A DNA stretch of 64,000 nt from Opisthocomus hoazin (taxonomy: Eukaryota > Chordata > Aves > Opisthocomiformes > Opisthocomidae): the NCBI RefSeq assembly GCF_030867145.1, contig NC_134439.1, positions 7,849,379 to 7,913,378 on the forward strand. Reading direction: 5' to 3'. Below are positions 57,149 to 64,000 of the stretch, piece after piece (position 1 is the stretch's first letter; every line of letters starts with the position of its first letter). Below the pieces are notes generated by a model. That model saw only the letters and a program-made list of their open reading frames with translations. It had not been told where the DNA came from and made no database searches. A program made the translations under genes and the position numbers.

Positions 57149-58395
57149 AGCTGCTGGCAGCTTCCTCGGGCAAGAACCTCCAAGACCTCAGAACGTGGTG
57201 CTGGACGGAAGATAGAGCTTTGGGGCATTGCATTTAGAGCTTTGGGCCATTGTTTCCTTCTTCCACTCTCCTCTCTTTCCTTCCTTTGCTGTCACTGTCT
57301 CCCAATGCCAGCCTGGTGGGGGCGTGTTGTCTTCCGTCCCTCTGCAGGGCAGGCAGACCGACACGCTGCTGGAGGTCTACCGCATCTCGCTGGCTGCCCC
57401 TAGTGCTCCCTGTGAGCGACCTCCTCTTCTTTTTCAGACTCATTAAAGTTGTGTTGCATCGAAATCCGGGCCTCCGAGTCCTCCTTTCTTCTGAGGCAAG
57501 TCTTCCAGTCTGCTCAGGAAAGAAGGTGGCTTTTTGGAGGGGATTAGGTTGGGCGCAAAAGAAGACCCTTCCTCAATCCCAGGGGAAAGAGAGGGGAGGA
57601 CTCAGTGCACTGGGTTGCCTGCTGTGCCCCGTTTCTTGGAGCTGAGGAAGACATGCCTGGCTACTCCACAGGCATCGGGCAACAGTCAGCCTTGCTGCAT
57701 GTGTTCCCAGATGGGCCTGGAGCACCAGGCCCTGGAGAACGTTCTGTCAGTGGGGAGCCCAGAAAAATGCTGTCCTTGAGTGAGGAGTCCATGGCGGCGG
57801 GAGGCCAAGGGATGAGGTCAGCAGCCCCTCTGTCTCATGGGGAAGCGTCGTCCTCTAGGCCTGGTTGGAGCTGTGCTGGGGGAGGAGGCCCAAGTAGAGA
57901 ATGGCTCCAAAGGGTGGCAGCAGTGGGCATCTAGAGACAATAATACCTGGCGACAGCCCACAGCCTCATCTCCCCCTTGCCATCCTTTCCATTGCCTCAT
58001 CTCGGGTCCACGGCCAGCGCACACAATCACAGGCACATGAGATAGGTACCTCATACTGTCCTGGAGCGCCTGGCAGGGCCCAGCTGCTGTTGAGATAGTC
58101 AGGGCTGAGGCAATGCACCAGTTAGTACCGATATCAGCCACATACTGGAGGCACCAGCGCGTGTGAATTCAACTGCCCCATGGGTCACTGCAGCTCCAAG
58201 AGAGCACCCAGTGTTCACAGACCCATGGCTGCTCTCTGGTCCTTTGTGTCCTCCAAGCCTGGGGCAGCTTTCCTGGGCTTCCGAGGTTGCAACACTGCCA
58301 GGCTCCAGCTGCGCTCCCAAAAGACTCTGCGCAACAGCCGTCACCCCTCCATTCCCACTGGGCCACTGTCACCACAGTGGGACACAATTCTGTGC

Positions 58396-59897
58396 TCAGC
58401 AGCTTCTCTGATCTCACTCTGCTGCACCGTTCTCAGCCCTCTTGCGTTGGCTGATATTCTTCGGCACCTGCTGGACCAAAAGCCCAAGTGCTCTGAGCTC
58501 TGCTCCTCACACGCTGTCCAGGGCCTTGCTAGCACTGCAGTCCCTGGCTGTTGGAGACCTGTCGTTGCCCCTTACCTGCTGCACGTGGCTTCCTCCGATG
58601 CGAGGGCCTCTTTCCTCTTTGCCGTTGCTCTTGAAGTAGTGGACTACTCTGATGCAGTCCCCCTGAGCCTTCTGTTCTCCAAGGAGTAAAGGCTTACCTC
58701 CTTCAGTCTTTCCTCATAGCACGGGTTCTCCAGCCCTTTGGTTGCCTTTGACATGTACAAGGTGGTAGCAGTAGGCAGCAGATCAGGATCAACAGAAGGC
58801 GAGTTAGGGTGCTGAGATCCCAGCGGTGGCAGCCCCCACCTCCAGCACATCAGCAACCAAGTCTTCTTAGGTGACTCAGTCAACCTAATCTGAGAAGCAC
58901 AACAAAGTGTGACGTTACCAATAGTCTACCATAAAAAGCACGGCGATTCAGACAGATGATTGGATATTTTTTCGGAAAAATTTCAACCCCTCACACAGGA
59001 AGACGTTCCCGATGACGACTGCAAGCGTGGCCCTGCTCACAAGCACGTCTCCTGGTTGGCTCGGACCCTTTTCAGTGCTGCACAGCTGAAGATGCAATTT
59101 GGTGTATTTGGGAAGACTTTTAGCCTATGCAGAGGTTGACATATGCCTTAGGAGCTGTAGGAAGCTAGTCCTAGGAGCTCGGATGCTGGCTTCTCAAGTA
59201 GGGACCATCAGGCTGTGTGGCATGTGGATTATTGCCAAAGATTGAAGGACTTCATGAAGGACCAGGAGCTCAGTGATGGCCAGGAGGAAAGGGGAGCACG
59301 ACCATGCCAGCCAGCAGGTGACCCCAACGGTCTTCTTGGTGGCAAGGAAAGTCTGCATCGTTTTTGACACACCAGGTGTGGGGTAGCAAATCTCCACAAA
59401 GGAAGCCTGACGGGGAAGAAATGCGTTAAGGTCTGGCGGTGCTTGTTGCTCCACGCAGTGACAATGAAGAGATCGCTGCCCACCTGGGAAGTTGCATGGA
59501 GCAGCTAAGGGCACACAAGGCCTTTCCTGGCTGTGTTTCTTGTCCTGTCCTCCATCTTAGTAATTTCTTCCTGATGGTCACGTTTCTCGAAGGCATGGTA
59601 CTGTCCAGTTTGGAGTAGCTTTATCATGTCCTTTGCTGGGTTCGACCTTGGCTGGCTGTCAGATGCCCGCCCACTCTTTCTCAATGGCCTTACTCAAGAA
59701 GGCAAGGGGAGAAAAAAAGGTGAAAATACTCCTGGGTGAAGATAAAGACAGGGAGATCAAATACCCGGTAGCCTCATGGGAAAAACTGACTCAACCTGGG
59801 GAAGATTCATGTCAATTATTAACAATCAAAAATAGAAAAAGATGGTGAGAAACAAAGACAAAAAGACTCCCAAAACACAAGCTAAACCAAGTTCTGC
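58396..59897. repeat. Long-form-only segment, unit 5 (1,502 bp)
   Basis: Same segment as in units 1 and 4. Confidence 0.85.
58660..58765 (-). mobile_element. Short CR1 scrap in long unit 5
   Basis: Same CR1 RT C-terminal fragment as at 31155-31260. Confidence 0.63.
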
Positions 59898-61328
59898 ATA
59901 TTTAGGTTTTCTTTTCAACAGTAGCGGACAATTGATTTGACCTCGAGACTCAGCTCCAGGTAGTGATTTAGACACTTGCCATTTTCAGGCAATCACCATC
60001 TCCTCGGTGCAGAGGAGGATCTGCTGCAGGCACCGCTGGGCTTGAAAGAAGCTAATGCTCCCCTCACTGTCCTCCTTCCCGCAGTTCCAGGCAGATTCAC
60101 TGTCTAGACTCATCATCCGGGCAGTGGGCACCTTCTTGCTGTGCCCAGAGTCCAAGCTCTCACCTCTTCCTTTCTGACCCCCGCAAGCTGAGCAGGTTAA
60201 CGCAGAACCTCTGTCTGCACTTCTCAGTGACCACCCACCTTCCCATCCCTCTCAGGCACAGGACATCTCGTTTCTTCACGTGCCTCATTCTCTTTTCCTC
60301 CTTCTGATTCTCTTCTCTTCTGTCTCTGCTTCTCACACAGCCCAATCTGATTCAGACTGAGCTCTGCCTGTCACTCCAGAAGGCTTCACTGCTAACACAC
60401 ACACACTTGTAGTCCCTCAGAAAGGACAGCTCAGCTAAAACTTCTTTGTAGCCACCAGGGTTGGTTTTGACAGCTTCCAACACAGCTGCTCTCCAAGGCC
60501 AGCTCTCTGCTCCACCAAATGGGCTTAGCATGACACTGTGCGCAGAGCGAGAAGCTCATTAGTAGAAATGAAGAACAGTTTTCTGTCAGGAGATTGAGGC
60601 GCAGGGATTCCCTGCGACAAGACAACGGTGATTCCCCTGAGGTGGAAGAGAGACAGGAAAAGCAATGCAACAGCTTGGGGCATGCATGGGTGGGAATCCG
60701 GCTGAACAGGACATTTTCCCCAGACTCTGGCTGACGGGTCTTTTTCACAGGCTGAGCGTTTGGCTGATGTCCAGGTGCACGCCGAGTAAGAGGTTATCCT
60801 TCCTCAGGCTGTGCTGGCTAGGACGTGAAGCCACAAGAGCAGTCATGTCTCACAACAAGGGCTCCCTTCTGCAACAGTGTGCTTCACAAGAGGCTGAGGG
60901 AAGAATACAAGCATGACAAGCCAGTCGCATACACCTTTTGAAGTCTCCTTCCCCTGCTGCACTTAGTTTCATCTCAGGGGGTTGGATGGAGCCTGGTGGG
61001 CTTCATGTGGCATCCCACAATAGCTCTCCCACAAGTCCAGGCACTGCGTGAACCTGACGGTTTCGTTGGACTGCTTTGGTCTTTTCCCTAGACCTTGGGT
61101 CTCATCACAGACAGCAAAGTCGCACCAGCTTGCTGTTAATGAAAATGTTGTCTTTGCTGCACAGGCTGTGGAGCCAGAGATCCAGCCTCACCACAACCGC
61201 AACACGCTGCTGTTGGACAAGCTGAGGTCCACAACAAACAGTTCTGGGGAGGGAAACACTCCACAGGGAACAATCACCCACACACACCCTCTTTCTGAGT
61301 GATGCTGCATGCGGTGGGTAACCATGTG

Positions 61329-61620
61329 GCCTCAGTGGAGGGACAGCTGGTGCCGTCCTGCAGCTTGGCATCCCACACATGGCAAAGCATCTGGCAGTTC
61401 TCCACAGACAGCACAGAGGTTCTCACCACTTTCAATCACACAACGTCTGGATCTTTCCATGCACTGCAGCATCTGGGAAGCCTGCGTCAGCACCTCCTCT
61501 TGCTCCCATGCTTGTTGGTAGCCTTCTATGAGGTGCTGCGTCAGTTTGCCAGGATTGCTAGCCTGTTCAAGTTTGAAATCCCCGGCAAGTTCCCCCAGCA
61601 CAGTGAGGGCATCAATGCCA
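61329..61620 (-). pseudogene. TCR V segment relic in array unit 5
   Basis: Same relic as in unit 4 (ACGTCTGG variant); two further base changes lie just downstream of the V end (near 61243 and 61278). Non-functional. Confidence 0.62.
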
Positions 61621-61744
61621 GGGCAAAGCCCATAGCCTTTGGTTCTGTTAACGTATTCCCGAGCTCAGCCAAATAAAGTGATAAGCAGTGCCGCAAGCAC
61701 ACGCCCTGACCTGCACAGAAGCCTGACAATTAGTAACCACCACA

Positions 61745-62263
61745 GCTAAAGCATGCCCAACTCAAGATCGTGGGTCAAGATAAGGGCAGGCTAGTGAAGA
61801 CAAGCAAAGGTTGCACACAGAAGCAAAGCAAAACGATTCATTCTGAACTTCCCAGCAGCAGGCTGTGTCCAGCCACTCCAGGGAAGCAGGGCCAGAGTCT
61901 GTGCAGTGCTTGCTTCGGAAGACAAGCACCTTAATAACAAATGCCCTCCCACTCCTCCTCCTTTCCCTTGTGCTTTATTGCTGAGCGTGATGTCATATGG
62001 TACGGAATACCCTTTTGGTCATTCGGGGTCAGTGGTCCCGGCTATGCACCCTCCCAACGTCTTGCCCACCTTCTGCCTACTGACCTCTGGGAGAGGCAGT
62101 TGGAGAGAGACAGCCTTGCTGCTGGGCAGCACTGCTCAGCGCTTGTCAAAACCTTAGTGTGTTATCAGCACTGTTGTAGCTACCAATACGAGGCACAGCA
62201 TTCGGAGGGCTCATGTGGGGAAAGTTAACTCCACCCCAGAGAGACCCAGGACCTGTGTGCTCA
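61745..62263 (-). mobile_element. ERVL-type LTR relic in array unit 5
   Basis: Co-linear with the relic in unit 4, sharing ATGCCCTCCCACTCC. Confidence 0.68.
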
Positions 62264-63697
62264 CGAGTGAGTGATCGTTTGTGTTTGTGCAGGCGCACTG
62301 TGTGTGTTTTCACCTATACATCTGTGTAAGCTGTGCGCACACATCTACGTAAACACGCTTGTAACAATACAGACTTCTTTGTCCAAACAGCCATGCGTGT
62401 ACGTGCACCCTTTCTGTGTACATGGGAGCACGTTTTCACAGGAATCTGTGTGTATGTGGCTGTGAAATTCCTTCTACTTGCTTGTGAGGCCAATAGGTGA
62501 GATCACAAGGAAAACAAGGGGTCCAGCTGAAACCTTCAGAGCCTGCTGCTCTCTAGAGCTCATGAGCAGAGCAGTAGCGAGTGCCACGGGCAGCACATTC
62601 CCTCGTGATGAGGGACACACAAGAACACACAAATACGCCCGATCATGCCGATCTGCATGGAGTCATACACAAATTTGTGCACCCACATGCATTCACAGAG
62701 ATCCACACGCACAAAGGTCCACACAAGCAAGCACACATGCATCCACACAAGTTAACTGTGGACACCACCAAGCAGCTGCAGGTTGCATTCCATTTCCTTA
62801 CGTCACTCCATCCCATTCCATTTCTTTTCATCAACAGCAACCTGATACTCTGTGTACCTCATGAACACACCAGGGAAGAGTCTCCCTGCTATGACCTGAA
62901 CACGCCCTCACGAGGGTCACGCAAGTACAGACTGACACACATGTGCTTCTGTACACCTGCATGGAATAATGCAAAACTTTGCATGCTCACACAAAGCCAA
63001 CATAAAGCGAAGCACAAACAAAACCATGTAAAACCAGGAAAACATCAGTAAGCATGGACTCCGCTGGGGAGATGCTGGGGACAACACTGACAGAACTGGA
63101 CTCCAGTGGAACCTGGGAAAAAAACAGGCCCCAGACATGCTCCTGGTGACCCACAGGGAGGGAGTGAGGCAAATGAGCCCAGCAAAATGTTCCCAACAGT
63201 ATTGTTAGTGTTGCAGTAAGGTCCAACACTCCCAGCAGAAGCCCACCTGCGTGCAACGAGCGACCATCAGAGAGAGGTGGGAGGAGCAAGAGAAGAGGAT
63301 GCAGCATGTCCTCTCACATGGGAATCCTTGCAGATGCGGACAAGAAGCAGGAGAGCGGTGCCCGTTTCCTGACAGCTTTGCCACAAAAAAGCCCACTGGA
63401 GTGACCCAGGTGCACATCACCTGCCTGCACGGGATGCCACCAGCACTTGAGCTGAGTCTTGTGCCTGCGATGACGTCTTCCTGCCCCGGAAATCCAAGGG
63501 ACTCTCCTCACGGCACTTACAGAAGCCTTGCTAAAGGAAAGCAGGTGGCATAAGCCAGGAAATGAAAAGGCAGCAGTGCAGGAAACCAGGACATGTCCTG
63601 TACCATTAGCTGAGATGCTTTGCATTTGACATGAATCTGTCAGAAAATTATTACTTCCTCAAAGGGTGGCTCTGGGCCTGAGGCAGTGCAGGACTAC

Positions 63698-64000
63698 TAC
63701 AAAAGGCAGCCCAACTCTCGACTCTCACATCCACTTCTCTCGCCTCCTTCTCGTTGGGAATCAGGTGAGTGTCAAGCCTCTGCTCCTCTTCCTCCTCCAA
63801 GATGAGGTCTTTCGCTGATGTCTGTCTCAACTGACAGGTGCTGTCCTAGCTGTGGGCCGGGAGCTGTTTCTCATGGGAGAGGGAAGGGCAGAGAAGTTCT
63901 TCCACTTGTAGAGCCTGGGACTAAGTTGAGGTGTCTTTCAACTGGACAGCCTGTGCTGGGCCTGTAGGGGCCTGGGCTTCCCCATGGTTGGGCGCAGTGC
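63698..64000 (+). promoter_or_regulatory. Keratin gene 6: promoter, exon 1 and part of intron (coding exon beyond window)
   Basis: TACAAAAGG at 63698-63706, exon 1 ending at 63764, donor GTGAGT at 63765, then intron sequence identical in type to gene 5 up to the window edge. By the unit spacing the coding exon should begin about 70 bp beyond the right edge. The array therefore continues. Confidence 0.85.

Larger units (their letters stand above)
56470..63697 (+). repeat. Keratin array unit 5 (long form, about 7.2 kb)
   Basis: Long form with segment 58396-59897. TCR V relic 61329-61620, LTR relic 61745-62263. At two sites (60358 GAGCTCTG and near 60587 AGGAGATTG) it carries the short-unit bases, while flanking sites match long unit 4. 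Its right end is nearly identical to unit 4's right end. Confidence 0.9.

Noticed and set aside
28965-64000. Tandem array as a pure assembly artefact
   Set aside because: Units differ by two large segments, intron indels and coding changes (residues 30 and 32), so at least these copies are distinct. Exact copy number still needs long reads.
1-64000. CRISPR arrays, operons, tRNA or rRNA genes
   Set aside because: None seen. The genome is vertebrate, and direct repeats present are microsatellites, LTRs or keratin units.

Overview
This is vertebrate, almost certainly avian, genomic DNA. The grounds are a tandem array of feather beta-keratin genes of the two-exon avian type, abundant CR1 LINE fragments with (ATTCTGTG)n or (ATTCTATG)n tails, and several bird-type ERV LTRs. 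There is no bacterial or phage content. The species cannot be fixed from the sequence.

Layout. (1) 0.1-8.4 kb: endogenous retrovirus wreckage. Two related LTRs, an env broken by one in-frame stop, and a decayed pol lie on the minus strand. They are joined head-to-head through a ~200-bp loop to a second, plus-strand pol copy, giving a ~2.4-kb imperfect inverted repeat. (2) 8.4-8.8 kb: a CR1 fragment. (3) 11.8-12.8 kb: one intact single-exon olfactory receptor, OR11/OR6-like. (4) 14.4-17.1 kb: two minus-strand T-cell receptor alpha/delta-type V segment pseudogenes, one with a recognisable 23-bp-spacer recombination signal. (5) 17.5-22.2 kb: a (TGGA)n microsatellite, a CR1 interrupted by a younger CR1 with visible target duplications, an older CR1, and a solo LTR. 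(6) 22.4-25 kb: an old feather keratin pseudogene (start codon lost, one nonsense codon) whose intron carries a solo LTR of the same family as the left-hand ERV, flanked by a 4-bp target duplication. (7) 25-27.4 kb: nested LTR and CR1 insertions. (8) ~28.1 kb to the right edge: five complete units plus the start of a sixth in a head-to-tail array of 6.5-7.2 kb, each with one intact 101-aa cysteine-rich feather keratin gene.

Each array unit carries passenger DNA downstream of its keratin gene: a degenerate TCR V segment related to the one at 14.4 kb and an ERVL-type LTR relic. Units come in two forms. Long units (1, 4, 5) hold a 1,502-bp segment missing from short units (2, 3). Short units hold an 801-bp segment missing from long units. 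Both junctions show 3-bp microhomology. Single-site variants are shared between units in conflicting patterns, which points to unequal exchange or gene conversion.

OR11-like receptor genes beside TCR alpha/delta V segments match a conserved vertebrate linkage. From general knowledge the chicken TCR alpha/delta locus and a large feather keratin cluster both lie on chromosome 27, so this window is plausibly the equivalent region in another bird (inference). The most notable points are the TCR V relic co-amplified with each keratin gene, the reciprocal long/short unit structure with mosaic exchange, and the head-to-head ERV palindrome.
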